Shown piece by piece: positions 29,190 through 38,028 of a DNA stretch of 64,000 nt; position 1 is the stretch's first letter, and each line of letters opens with the position of its first letter. This stretch comes from Palsa-147 sp963771905. Lineage in GTDB: Bacteria; Acidobacteriota; Terriglobia; Acidiferrales; UBA7541. The translations under genes and the position numbers were made by a program. Below the pieces are notes generated by a model. That model was not told the origin of the DNA and searched no databases. It saw nothing but the letters and a program-made list of their open reading frames with translations. The stretch lies in NCBI GenBank assembly GCA_963771905.1, contig CAVYVI010000009.1:124001-188000 (forward strand). Direction: 5' to 3'.

Positions 29190-30356
29190 TCAGCGCTGGA
29201 GCGAATTCTGGAATTGCAAGAACAGGCTGCCGTCGCCGACCACGCGGTCGTTCGCTTGCATCCCGGTTAGGATTTGCGTTTTTCCGTTCAGGCTTTCGCC
29301 GAGCGTGACGTCACGCCGGGCGAACTGGCTGTTTCCGGTCTGCAGATAAACGTAGGGCATGTTTTGTTCGTCGCGCAGCACCGAGGAGTCGGGAACAAAC
29401 AGTGCGTTAGGAATCACGCCGGCTTGGACTTCCGCGGTCACGTACATTTCCTTCTTCAGGCGCTCGCCGGGATTGGGGGATTCAATGCGCGCCTGGAGCG
29501 TGCGCGTGTTGGGGTCGAGTGCAGCAGAAATGTATTCGATCTTGCCGCGCACAACACCGGGATACGATTCATTGCTAATCGTCACCGGGTCGCCGACGTG
29601 CACGAAGGCCACGTCCTTCTGGTAGACGTTGACGAGTATCCACACCGAACTCATGTCCGACAGCGTAAAACATTGCGTGGCGCCGGGCGCCAGCAATTGT
29701 CCAGAGGAGCACAAGCGGTCCACCACCTCTCCGGCCACCGGCGAGTACAACGGGACTTCCGGCGAAGAGGGCTTGGTGACAATCGTTTCGGGGTCCGCTA
29801 TGCCAAGGACGCGGATAGCGTCTGCGCTGGACTCGAAGTCCGCCTGGGCCTGCGCGCGGTTCGATTCAGCTTGCTCGAGGTCGGCTTGGGCAATAGCCTG
29901 GTGCGCATAGAGATCCTGCGCGCGGAGGTAGAACCTGTCCGCGAGCTGGAAGGCGTCGCGCGCCTTGATATAAGCGGAGCGCAGCAGCGAGTAATCCGGG
30001 CTGGCGACGTAAAGCAGCGGCTGGCCGGCATGCACGTGCTCACCCTGCGCAACCACGATACGGCTGACCGGCCCACCCACCTGCGTGATCACCGGCGTGG
30101 TCTTGAGGTCGTTGTACTCGACGGCTCCGGTCAGACGAAGGGTGCGCGCGAGCGGTCCTTGCTCGACCGTCGCGACCTGGATGTGAGACATCTGGTCGGC
30201 CGGCAGCGAGAACAGCTCGGCTTTGGCCTCGGGACTTTCCCCTGTCGAGAACGAAGTCATCTTGCTGGCTTGTTCTCCCGTACCTCCACATCCGGCGCAA
30301 GAGAGCGCGAGAACAAATCCCAATCTGATGAATAAGGCTGAAGTGGAAGTCTTCAT
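29190..30356 (-). CDS. RND periplasmic adaptor (CusB/CzcB-like)
   Basis: 388 residues. It opens with a hydrophobic signal segment and a likely lipobox (AGC near residue 23), followed by the barrel-sandwich half VITQVGGPVSRIVVAQGEHVHAGQPL, an alpha-hairpin (residues 135-195), VPLYSPVAGEVVDRLCSSGQLL and a beta-barrel domain. It bridges the inner-membrane pump to the outer-membrane channel. Its ATG overlaps the stop of the upstream channel gene as ATGA. No metal-binding His-rich extension is seen. Confidence 0.92.
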   Translation of the reverse strand: MKTSTSALFIRLGFVLALSCAGCGGTGEQASKMTSFSTGESPEAKAELFSLPADQMSHIQVATVEQGPLARTLRLTGAVEYNDLKTTPVITQVGGPVSRIVVAQGEHVHAGQPLLYVASPDYSLLRSAYIKARDAFQLADRFYLRAQDLYAHQAIAQADLEQAESNRAQAQADFESSADAIRVLGIADPETIVTKPSSPEVPLYSPVAGEVVDRLCSSGQLLAPGATQCFTLSDMSSVWILVNVYQKDVAFVHVGDPVTISNESYPGVVRGKIEYISAALDPNTRTLQARIESPNPGERLKKEMYVTAEVQAGVIPNALFVPDSSVLRDEQNMPYVYLQTGNSQFARRDVTLGESLNGKTQILTGMQANDRVVGDGSLFLQFQNSLQR

Positions 30357-31624
30357 GGCAGATTCCTTGTCCCGACCGCTTCGCGGAGCTGCTCGACGGC
30401 AAGGCCGTAGGAAGCGAGAGACTGTCTGTAGGCGAGCTGGACGGCGCGATAGCTGCGTTCGGCATCAAGAAAATCGAGCAAGCTGGCGGCGCCGTGCTTG
30501 TAGGCGTATTCGCTGATGTCACGCGATTGCTGAGCCTGGTCCAGATAGCCGGAGCGATAGAGCAGAATGATCTGGTCGTTCGTCTGCAGACCTTCGTAGG
30601 CGTCGAGGACATCGGTCAGCACCTGCTCTTGCGCCGCTTTCTGGTTTTCCTGAGACTGTGTGATGGCGTAACGCGCGCGGGCGATTTCGCCCTGATTGCG
30701 ATCGAAAATCGGGAGCGGAACGCTGACAAAGAACGAAGCGGTGCTGACGCCGCCGGTGTGGCTATAGTCGCCGGTCCCAGTGACGTCGCGTTTGCCGATA
30801 GCGCGCTGCAATTCATATTGGCTTTGCGCCGCGCTCACGCCCTGCACCGCCGCGCGCAGGTCGGGGCGTTGCTGGAGTGCCATCGCCTCGAGATCGTCGC
30901 GCCGGGCGTGCACGGGCTGGTAATCGAGTTCACCGGCCACGTCGTAATCGGCGGGGACCGATTCAAAGCCGAGCGATTGCCGCAGCGTGGCGAGCGCCTG
31001 CACTTTCGCAAGTTCCGCCTGCGAGTAATCGGTCTGGAACTGGAGCAACTGCAGCTTGATCTTGAGGTAATCGCCCTCGCTCATGTCGCCTGCTTTAACG
31101 CGGGCTTCGCTGATGTCCACCGTGTTCTGAAAACTTTTCAGATCCTGCTCGGCGAGCGCGAGAGTGGATTCGGCGAGTTGCACGTTAACGAAATCGGACG
31201 CGACGAGAAACGTGAGCGCCCGCTCGTTGTCGGCCACGAGGGATGTGGTGACCGCGGTCTGATCTTTGGCCGCCTGCAAGCGATGTTGCCGCTTCCTGCC
31301 GCGCTCGAAGAGATAACTGATGCCGATATCGAATTGCGCCGATTGGTCGATATAGTCCGACGAGAATTGATCTGGCTGGAAGAACGGCAAGAACTGCGCG
31401 TCGGCGCCTAGCACAGGATCCGGCCGCAGATTCGCGGTAATCTCTTCCGCCTGGCTTTGCTGGATGGTCGTGCGCTCGGCCTGCAAAGTGTGATTGTGCT
31501 GCAGCGCCAGTTTCACGGCATCGTCGAGCGTGACGCGCACTGGGCCGGGATTCTGGGCCACCGCAACGCCGGCTGACAACAGAATCGCCGGCAACGCGAT
31601 GATTTGAAAAACTCGTATTCGCAT
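30353..31624 (-). CDS. Outer-membrane efflux channel (TolC/CusC-like)
   Basis: 423 residues: a signal peptide (cleavage near AVAQ, residue 24), VTLDDAVKLALQHNH at the start of the first OEP repeat, long heptad helices, and a second repeat starting near residue 220. It lacks a lipobox. It trimerises to form the outer-membrane exit duct of the RND pump encoded downstream. GGAAGGA lies ahead of the start. It follows the HxHD/CPxCH gene by 74 bases. Confidence 0.92.
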   Translation of the reverse strand: MRIRVFQIIALPAILLSAGVAVAQNPGPVRVTLDDAVKLALQHNHTLQAERTTIQQSQAEEITANLRPDPVLGADAQFLPFFQPDQFSSDYIDQSAQFDIGISYLFERGRKRQHRLQAAKDQTAVTTSLVADNERALTFLVASDFVNVQLAESTLALAEQDLKSFQNTVDISEARVKAGDMSEGDYLKIKLQLLQFQTDYSQAELAKVQALATLRQSLGFESVPADYDVAGELDYQPVHARRDDLEAMALQQRPDLRAAVQGVSAAQSQYELQRAIGKRDVTGTGDYSHTGGVSTASFFVSVPLPIFDRNQGEIARARYAITQSQENQKAAQEQVLTDVLDAYEGLQTNDQIILLYRSGYLDQAQQSRDISEYAYKHGAASLLDFLDAERSYRAVQLAYRQSLASYGLAVEQLREAVGTRNLP

Positions 31625-31698
31625 AAAGTCGTCCTTCCAAGGAAGCGATGGAAATTGGGCAAAAGCGCCGCCAGCGGCGCGGGATCATACTGGAATGT

Positions 31699-32025
31699 TT
31701 AGACGGTGGGAGGAGCGCGTGCGGGAACGCGGCGGAAATCGGGGGTTGGCTCGAACGAAGGAGGCACAATGTCTATGTTGCGTCCGATCGGAGCGAGGAT
31801 CGGCAGGCGAGTGCTCGCCAGCGGCTTCTCAATCGGCTGATGATTGATGTGGCAGATCGGGCAGGTTTGCTCGGAGCTCGAATCGTGATTGTGCCAGACC
31901 TGGCCGAGCGTGGTCGTAACGACGAGCAGCGCGCTCAGTGCGAGAGTCAAAACCAAGTACCGAACGTATTTATGCGAGTGCGTCACTGATCTTATCGGTC
32001 CAGACCGCTGGCCCGAATCTTTCAT
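31699..32025 (-). CDS. Small exported HxHD/CPxCH protein heading the RND operon
   Basis: 108 residues with one membrane/signal segment (residues 22-40), then VWHNHDSSSEQTCPICHINHQ and a Pro-rich tail ending VPARAPPTV. Shared with the gene at 23001-23303 are H-[DN]-H-D, two Ser, T-C-P-[VI]-C-H, a Gln three residues later, an LP.L motif and the final RAPP, so the two are paralogues. It precedes the efflux genes on the same strand by 74 bases, suggesting a metal-binding or sensing role at the envelope. The start may be ATG at 32025 or GTG at 32043. Confidence 0.65.
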   Translation of the reverse strand: MKDSGQRSGPIRSVTHSHKYVRYLVLTLALSALLVVTTTLGQVWHNHDSSSEQTCPICHINHQPIEKPLASTRLPILAPIGRNIDIVPPSFEPTPDFRRVPARAPPTV

Positions 32026-32093
32026 TGTAGCGAAGATGCCCACCCCGACAGAAGCGTTGTGTTCCGTTAGTCGTCCGTTTCAGCCAACACGGG

Positions 32094-32372
32094 TCAGGCG
32101 GTTTGTTCGAGGGCCTTCTCGACCATGGCGACGCATTTTTCGACGCGCTTGCGCAGCGGGCCTTCGATATCATCCTGGCGCTTGCGAATCGTGTGGAGTT
32201 CGTCGGCGATGTTGAGCGCGGCTAAAACGGCGACGCGGACTGAATCCACCGTGCGCGTGGCTTCCGCGACCGTACGCATCTTCGCGTCGACGTAGGCCGC
32301 GAGTTCTTTCAGGTACTCCTCGTTTTCGTCCGCCTGGACGTTGTAGGTCTGGTTGTAGATCTCGATCTTCAC
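32094..32372 (-). CDS. zapA: Cell division protein ZapA
   Basis: 92 residues starting at GTG with GGGGAG nine bases upstream. VKIEIYNQTYNVQADENEEYLKELAAYVDAKM is the ZapA dimerisation head, followed by a coiled-coil of about 45 residues. It crosslinks FtsZ filaments at midcell. The in-frame extension to 32426 is rejected because homologues start at the chosen residue. It closes the translation/pheST block, a common position for zapA after pheT. Confidence 0.9.
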   Translation of the reverse strand: MKIEIYNQTYNVQADENEEYLKELAAYVDAKMRTVAEATRTVDSVRVAVLAALNIADELHTIRKRQDDIEGPLRKRVEKCVAMVEKALEQTA

Positions 32373-32503
32373 GTGAGCAATCTCCCCGGCTGAGCCACGG
32401 CTATTCTGCGGCGCTCGCACGCGCATGACAAGGGAAACGTGGAGCCGGGCTGGCGATTTACGATGTGGTCGTGACGGGCGCCGCGAAGCGCGAATCGATA
32501 GCG

Positions 32504-34591
32504 TCAGCTTGCGCGGAGAGATGCGCCGACGGATTTTTCAAGTGTTGCGACGATGCGCGCGGAAAAATCGGCGAGCTGCGCGTCGGTGAACGTCGCCTGC
32601 GCGCTCTGGAATGTGACGCGAACCAGCAGAGAGAATTTTCCCGCGGGGACATTTTTTCCGCGGAACAAATCGACGGCTTGAATCTGGGTGAGCTCTGAAA
32701 TTTTCAGGACGCGAATCGCCGCTTCGACCTGCGCGAATTTTGTGCCGTCGGGGAGCAGAAGCGAGAAATCGCGCTCGACGGCGGGAAAGCGCGGAAGCGG
32801 CTCGTAACGCCGGGAGGCGCGCGCGGCGTCGATTGCCTCGAGCAGCGGCTCGAGCTGAAGCTCCGCAATGAAAATTTCCTGCCGCAGCTTGAATAACTCC
32901 GCGGCCTTGCGGCCGATCTTGCCGGCCACGCCGAGCGCCGCCCCGCTCTTGTGCGCGCAGCCAATCTGCGCGACCGCAACGGACGAAAGCCAGCTTGGAC
33001 CGCCTGGATTCCACACAAAATTGCCGGCCAGCTCTCCGATGCGATCAAGATCACCCTTCAAATCGGCGAATTCAAATTCTCGCGCGGCTTCGTGGATACT
33101 CTGCTCGCGGGCGAGACCTGTGGCGCCGAGCGTCACCACGCGCGTCTCCACGGGCTTGGTGTCTTTGACTCCGTAGGTGCGGCCAATTTCAAAGAGCCGC
33201 AGGTTGCGCTGGCCGCGATTGAGATTCCATTCGAGCGCCGCGAGCATGCTGACGACGCCCGAGCCGCGCATCGCTGACGCTTCTTCTGAAAGCGGGTTGC
33301 CAAGAATGGCAGGAGCCGCGGGATTCGTGCGGAACAGCGCATCACGTTCCTTGTCGACCAACGGGATCGCAACGATTTCGTGATAGCCGAGGCCGATCAG
33401 TCGCTGGCGGACAAGATCTTCCGCTTGCGCGTGGGCCAAACGCGCGGCAGCCTGGCGCGAGGCCGGAAGCCGGGGCGGAAAATGATCGAGGCCGTAAATG
33501 CGCGCGACTTCCTCAATTAAGTCGATCTCGCGGCTGACGTCGCGGCGCCACGACGGCTGGCGGCATTCCCAGGCGGCGGCTATGGAGCCATTGCTTCCGC
33601 GATTCGCGTCGACGCGCACGGGCGAAAATCCGAGCGCGCTGAGAATGTCTTCGATGTCGCGATCGGAAATGTCGGCGCCCATCACGCGCAGCAATTCAGC
33701 TCGGGTCAACTCGATCTTGCGTAGCGGCTCGGGCTTCGGATACGCGTCGACGACGCCGGAGAGTACTTGGCCACCCGCGAGCTGCTGAATCAGCTCGGCC
33801 GCGCGGCGCGAGGCGAGCTCCGCCATTTCGATATCGGCGCCGCGCTCGAAGCGCATCGAGGCCTCGGTGCGGAGCGCAAGCAGCTTCGAAGTCCGCCGGA
33901 CGGAAATCGGATCGAACCATGCCGATTCGAGAAGAATGTTGCGCGTCGCAAAGCCGATTTCGCTTTCCGCGCCACCCATGACGCCGCCAATCGCGACCGC
34001 GCGCGAGGCGTCCGCAATCACGCACATATCCTTCGCGAGGGTGCGATCGATGCCGTCGAGCGTGCGTATTTTCTCGCCGGGCCGCGCGCGGCGGACGATG
34101 ATGCGCTTCTCCGAGAGCTTGTCGAGATCGAAAGCGTGGAGCGGCTGACTGAGATCGAGCATCACGTAGTTCGTGATGTCGACGATATTATTGATCGAGG
34201 CGTGGCCCAGAGCTTCGAGCCGCTGCCGCAGCCAGTCGGGCGAAGGCTGCACTTTTACGCCGGTGACGACGCGAGCCGTGTAGCGCGCGCAGAGATCGGG
34301 AGATTCGATATCGACACGCGTGGCTTGCGATGCGGCCCCGTCCGATTCCGTGAATTTCGGCTGCACCGGTTTCAGAGGCTTGCGATAGAGCGTTGCGGCT
34401 TCGCGGGCGAGGCCGTAGTGGCCGAGGCAATCGGCGCGATTCGCGGTGAGCTCCGCGTCCAGAACCGGGCCCGCGGCGCTTTCCTCGATTGCGTCGACGG
34501 CCGTTCCGGACAAGGACAGGCGCGCGCGAAGATCGGCCGGCGTCGCCGGGATGTCGACGTATTCTTTCAGCCAGTTGAAGAGAACTCTCAT
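32504..34591 (-). CDS. pheT: Phenylalanine-tRNA ligase beta subunit, short form
   Basis: 695 residues, about 100 fewer than usual. The N-terminus (MRVLFNWLKEYVDIP, LSLSGTAVDAIEES) jumps directly to LDAELTANRADCLGHYGLARE, so the EMAP-like tRNA-binding OB domain normally between these segments is absent. The B3/B4 editing region (VDITNYVMLDLSQPLHAFD), the B5 domain and the C-terminal anticodon-binding FDX-ACB domain (PLPRFPAVERDFSLLL, VRVTFQS) are present. It pairs with PheS to charge tRNA-Phe. A methyltransferase gene lies between pheS and pheT. Confidence 0.95.
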   Translation of the reverse strand: MRVLFNWLKEYVDIPATPADLRARLSLSGTAVDAIEESAAGPVLDAELTANRADCLGHYGLAREAATLYRKPLKPVQPKFTESDGAASQATRVDIESPDLCARYTARVVTGVKVQPSPDWLRQRLEALGHASINNIVDITNYVMLDLSQPLHAFDLDKLSEKRIIVRRARPGEKIRTLDGIDRTLAKDMCVIADASRAVAIGGVMGGAESEIGFATRNILLESAWFDPISVRRTSKLLALRTEASMRFERGADIEMAELASRRAAELIQQLAGGQVLSGVVDAYPKPEPLRKIELTRAELLRVMGADISDRDIEDILSALGFSPVRVDANRGSNGSIAAAWECRQPSWRRDVSREIDLIEEVARIYGLDHFPPRLPASRQAAARLAHAQAEDLVRQRLIGLGYHEIVAIPLVDKERDALFRTNPAAPAILGNPLSEEASAMRGSGVVSMLAALEWNLNRGQRNLRLFEIGRTYGVKDTKPVETRVVTLGATGLAREQSIHEAAREFEFADLKGDLDRIGELAGNFVWNPGGPSWLSSVAVAQIGCAHKSGAALGVAGKIGRKAAELFKLRQEIFIAELQLEPLLEAIDAARASRRYEPLPRFPAVERDFSLLLPDGTKFAQVEAAIRVLKISELTQIQAVDLFRGKNVPAGKFSLLVRVTFQSAQATFTDAQLADFSARIVATLEKSVGASLRAS

Positions 34592-34609
34592 TCCGCTCGA
34601 AACCCTCGA

Positions 34610-35335
34610 TTACTTGATTGCCACACCTGCGATGTGCGGCCCGATCACCGGCAGCGGGACGCGGAAATGCTCGGTCCGAACGTCCGCAAATCCGGCATTT
34701 TCGATGGCCTGCCCCGTTTCGCGATCTGGATAGCAGCCATCGGCAAAGTAGGCCGAGAAAGGCGCAATGCGATGCTGCCACCGCCGCGTGCGGCTGCCCT
34801 CTCGTGCGGCGACGTGCTCCAAGAACACGAATTTTCCGCCGGGCTTAAGGACGCGGCGAATTTCGACGAGCGAGCCTTCGACATCGTCGACCGAGCAGAG
34901 AACCAGCGTACTCACGACTGCATCCACGCTCTCGTCGGCGCAGTCGAGATGGTCTGCGAATCCTTCGCGCAATTCCGCATCGAGGCCTGCTTCTCGCGCG
35001 GCCCGCTCGAGATAGGGACGCATGTGCGGATTTGGCTCGATTCCAATCCAGCGCACCCCGCGCGCGTAATACGGCAGATTCACGCCCGCGCCCGGCCCGA
35101 TTTCCAAGATGGTCCCCGACAAGCCGCGGAGCAATTCGCGTTTTCTGGCAATCACGGCGCGCTCATGGCACCCGGTGCAATTGGCCATGAGCCACGCGAA
35201 AACGTGCTTGCGCCATCCGCGCGTTGGCGCTTTCGCTGATGCGAATCCCGTGCGCGATTTCCCGTTCGCGGCAGATTTCTCATTCACGGAGACGGCGCCG
35301 GCGCCCGGCACGATTGTGTTCACGGGCTCGGTCAT
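34610..35335 (-). CDS. Class I SAM-dependent methyltransferase
   Basis: 241 residues. SAM motif I ILEIGPGAG is at 76-84, an acidic residue of motif II is in IGIEPNPHM, then VDAVVSTLVLCSVDDVE and the post-motif RVLKPGGKFVFLEHV, typical of UbiE/METTL7-like Methyltransf_11 enzymes. The substrate is unknown. Its ATG overlaps the pheS stop as ATGA and it ends 18 bases before pheT, so it is embedded in the pheST unit. A basic, Ala/Ser-rich N-terminus of about 40 residues has no recognised motif. Confidence 0.85.
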   Translation of the reverse strand: MTEPVNTIVPGAGAVSVNEKSAANGKSRTGFASAKAPTRGWRKHVFAWLMANCTGCHERAVIARKRELLRGLSGTILEIGPGAGVNLPYYARGVRWIGIEPNPHMRPYLERAAREAGLDAELREGFADHLDCADESVDAVVSTLVLCSVDDVEGSLVEIRRVLKPGGKFVFLEHVAAREGSRTRRWQHRIAPFSAYFADGCYPDRETGQAIENAGFADVRTEHFRVPLPVIGPHIAGVAIK

Positions 35336-36435
35336 GGAAATTGCCGGAGAAAGCGCACATCGTTCTGAAACAAGGCCTGCAGGTCCGTGATGCCGTAGCG
35401 CAGCATAGCCACGCGATCCACGCCCATGCCGAACGCAAAGCCTGAGAGGCGCTTCGGGTCATAATTCACGAAGCCGTAGACCGCCGGATTCACCATTCCC
35501 GCTCCGAAGAGCTCAATCCATCCGGAAGACTTGCACGTGCGGCATCCGCTGCCGCCGCAGACGTGGCAGGAGACATCGACTTCGACGGACGGCTCGGTGA
35601 ACGGGAAATAACTCGGCCGCAAACGCGTCTTCACGTGCGGCCCGAATAGCTCGTGAACGAAATAATCGACGGTGCCGCGAAAATCGCAGAAGGTAATGTC
35701 GTAATCGACGGCGAGGCCTTCGATCTGGTGGAACATGAAACCGTGCGTCGCGTCGGGATTGTCGCGGCGATAGACCTTGCCAGGCACGACGATGCGCACG
35801 GGAGGCGGCTGCTTTTCCATCGTGCGCACCTGCATCGGCGACGTGTGCGTGCGGAGAAGATGCCCGCCCGAATTTTCGACGTAAAACGTGTCCATGTTGT
35901 CGCGCGCGGGATGGTATTCGGGAATGTTGAGCGCCTCAAAATTGTAGTACGGCGTCTCGATTTCGGGGCCTTCGACGATGCTGAAGCCGATCGAAAGAAA
36001 AATGCGCTCGAGCTCCTCGTAGGTCTGGCGGATGAGATGACGCGTGCCGACCGCGCGTTCGATGCCGGGAAGAGAGAGATCGATGGTCGACGTAGCGCGC
36101 GCGGCGTCTTCCGCTGCGGCCTCGAGCACGACACGTCTTGATTCGAGCGTCGATTCGACGTGCCCGCGGAGTTGATTGAGCGCCTCGCCCACGGCCGGCT
36201 TGAGGGCTGGCGAAGCCGGTCTCAGCCAGGAATCTGTAATGCGGGAAATGACGCCGGATTTCCTGCCAATCCAGAGCTGACGGAGCTGTTCGAATTCTGC
36301 CAGGTCTGCAGGCGCAATCCGATCAATCTGGCCGTCGAATCTGGCGCGCACTTCGGCGAAAAGGGGTCCGACCTCGTCTGGCCGGGCTATTCCTAGTTCC
36401 GCAAGCGTCTTAAGCGTCGGATCGTTCAGCGTCAT
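35332..36435 (-). CDS. pheS: Phenylalanine-tRNA ligase alpha subunit
   Basis: 367 residues: an N-terminal coiled-coil (residues 1-100) that contacts tRNA, then the class II catalytic core with HPARDNMDTFY, FMFHQIEGLAVD (motif 2 region), a CHVCGGSGCRTCKSSGW segment and motif 3 FGMGVDRVAMLRYG. It activates phenylalanine. The ATG at 36435 (MTLNDPTLK) fits homologues better than the one at 36498. The CxxC/CxxC pair in the insertion resembles a zinc knuckle, found in many bacterial PheS. Confidence 0.96.
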   Translation of the reverse strand: MTLNDPTLKTLAELGIARPDEVGPLFAEVRARFDGQIDRIAPADLAEFEQLRQLWIGRKSGVISRITDSWLRPASPALKPAVGEALNQLRGHVESTLESRRVVLEAAAEDAARATSTIDLSLPGIERAVGTRHLIRQTYEELERIFLSIGFSIVEGPEIETPYYNFEALNIPEYHPARDNMDTFYVENSGGHLLRTHTSPMQVRTMEKQPPPVRIVVPGKVYRRDNPDATHGFMFHQIEGLAVDYDITFCDFRGTVDYFVHELFGPHVKTRLRPSYFPFTEPSVEVDVSCHVCGGSGCRTCKSSGWIELFGAGMVNPAVYGFVNYDPKRLSGFAFGMGVDRVAMLRYGITDLQALFQNDVRFLRQFP

Positions 36436-36521
36436 CTTGGTTCGCCACGATTTTAGGGCGGCGTGCCGCCGCCGTACGCGCGCCGTCGGCCCCGGCAAGG
36501 GTTGCGCCGCGCGGCCGAAAA

Positions 36522-36902
36522 CTATTTCTTCGCTGGCTTCGGGGCTGCGGCGAGATGCGACTTCGCGGACTCGACAAGCGCGGTGAATCCGGTCGCGTCC
36601 TTCACGGCCATGTCGGCTAGAATCTTTCGGTCCAGCTCGATCCCGGCGAGCTTTAGGCCGTGAATCAATTGGCTGTACGAAACACCGTTATTGCGCGCGG
36701 CGGCACCGATGCGCTGAATCCAGAGCACGCGGAAATCCCGCTTGCGCGTACGGCGATCGCGGTAAGAATACCGCAGCGACCGATTCATCGCCTCCTTTGC
36801 CGACCGGTAGAGTTTTCCCTTGGTGAGGAAAAATCCCTTGGTGTGTTTGAGGAGCTTCTTTCGCTTGGCGCGACGTTTGGTACCGCGTTTTACACGAGGC
36901 AT
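36522..36902 (-). CDS. rplT: 50S ribosomal protein L20
   Basis: 126 residues, strongly basic, starting PRVKRGTKRRAKRKKLLKHTKGF, with the conserved RDRRTRKRDFRVLWIQRI and a C-terminal LDRKILADMAV. It is an early 23S-binding assembly protein. GGAGAA lies ahead of the ATG. Separated from rpmI by an unusually long 297-base spacer. A short Ala/Pro/Lys tail extends past the usual ending. Confidence 0.98.
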   Translation of the reverse strand: MPRVKRGTKRRAKRKKLLKHTKGFFLTKGKLYRSAKEAMNRSLRYSYRDRRTRKRDFRVLWIQRIGAAARNNGVSYSQLIHGLKLAGIELDRKILADMAVKDATGFTALVESAKSHLAAAPKPAKK

Positions 36903-37199
36903 GTTCCGATTCTCCTGTTTCGAATGATTCCTGGAAAATTAGACGTGGAGAATCGCCGCGACACCATGCGAATGAGGCGCGCACGCGCCATTCGCAAATC
37001 GATGGGCTCATCTCCACGGCGTGTTTTGGTTGCCGCTCTCATCCGTTGCCGCAAAGCAGCGGTCTTACGAAGCGGCGATTCGCCCCAGGTTAAAGCTGGG
37101 GCTCCGGCCGACAGGCCCGCCGTGGCGGGAAATCGCGCTGCCTGGCGCGGAAAAACTGGATTACGTGCAGCGCCGGCGTTTCGGCCGGCGAACTTTCAG
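36903..37199. other. rpmI-rplT spacer with short palindromes
   Basis: A 297-base spacer within the infC-rpmI-rplT unit. It contains CCCCAG-N7-CTGGGG (37083-37101), a CCCGCC-GTG-GCGGG hairpin near 37115-37130 and GCCGGC-N6-GCCGGC near 37171-37190. No coding frame is credible. It could be an L20-type leader, a processing site, or an intergenic palindromic repeat. Confidence 0.4.
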
Positions 37200-37418
37200 C
37201 TAAGCATACGGCAACATCCGCCGGACGTGCGGGGCATCCGCGGGGCTCACTACCACCGACTTGCGGAGCTTGCGCATGCGCTTGGGCTTTTTGGTGCCGA
37301 GTAAATGGCGCCTGCGGGCATGCGCGCGCATGAACTTGCCTGTCGCTGTCACTTTGAAGCGCTTGGCCGCGCCGCGATGCGTTTTCAGTTTTCTGACTTT
37401 TGGTTTCGCTTTCGACAC
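37200..37418 (-). CDS. rpmI: 50S ribosomal protein L35
   Basis: 72 residues, highly basic: KPKVRKLKTHRGAAKRFKVT, HLLGTKKPKRMRKLRKS, ending VRRMLPYA. It starts at GTG (37418) with AAGGTG five bases upstream. It lies 28 bases after infC, in the conserved infC-rpmI-rplT order. Confidence 0.97.
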   Translation of the reverse strand: MSKAKPKVRKLKTHRGAAKRFKVTATGKFMRAHARRRHLLGTKKPKRMRKLRKSVVVSPADAPHVRRMLPYA

Positions 37419-37446
37419 AATTGCACCTTGTTGAAGATTTGGCTGC

Positions 37447-38028
37447 TCAGGCTTGGCCGGCCGGGGCGGGTTTCGATCCGCCGCCGGTTCCGGCAGCGCC
37501 TTTTTTCGGCGCCAGCAAAGCCAGCAGAATGTTCGCTTCCATGCGCGGCCCGAATTCCACGATGGCGTGCTCGCCGATATCCTGCAGCAGGCGAGTCATT
37601 TTGGCGCGCCCGACGTCCTGATGCGCCATTTCGCGGCCGCGATGAAAAATCATCGCTTTGACTTTCGAGCCTTCGCCCAGGAAACGGATGATCTGGTTCT
37701 TCCGTACTTGATAATCGTGCTCCGCGGTGGAGGGCCGGAACTTCACTTCCTTGATGTGCGTGGATTTCTGGTTTTTCTTCTGTTCGTGCGCTTTCTTGTT
37801 TGCCTCGTAGAGGAATTTTCCATAGTCCACGAGCTTGCAGACCGGCGGGACGGCGCTCGGTGAGATTTCCACAACATCGAGCCCCTGTTCGCGCGCCGCC
37901 TTCATCGCATCGAACAACGTCATCACTCCGAGCTGATTTCCGGCTTCATCAACTACGCGAACTTCACGCGCTCGGATACGCTCGTTAACCCGTAGACCGG
38001 GAGTGCTACTGCCGCCACGCTCAGCGAT
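37447..38028 (-). CDS. infC: Translation initiation factor IF-3 (AUC start)
   Basis: 193 residues with the N-domain LRVNERIRAREVRVV, the linker FLYEANKKAHEQKKNQKSTHIKEVKFRP and the C-domain RGREMAHQDVG. It prevents 50S joining and checks the initiator tRNA-start codon pair. No ATG/GTG/TTG lies at the right distance from a ribosome site. Instead ATC at 38028 follows GGAGGTGG with ideal spacing, matching the rare AUU/AUC/AUA starts by which IF-3 represses its own synthesis. A GTG at 38055 upstream would add nine residues but has no ribosome site. The C-terminus has a Gly/Pro/Ala tail. Confidence 0.95.
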   Translation of the reverse strand: MAERGGSSTPGLRVNERIRAREVRVVDEAGNQLGVMTLFDAMKAAREQGLDVVEISPSAVPPVCKLVDYGKFLYEANKKAHEQKKNQKSTHIKEVKFRPSTAEHDYQVRKNQIIRFLGEGSKVKAMIFHRGREMAHQDVGRAKMTRLLQDIGEHAIVEFGPRMEANILLALLAPKKGAAGTGGGSKPAPAGQA

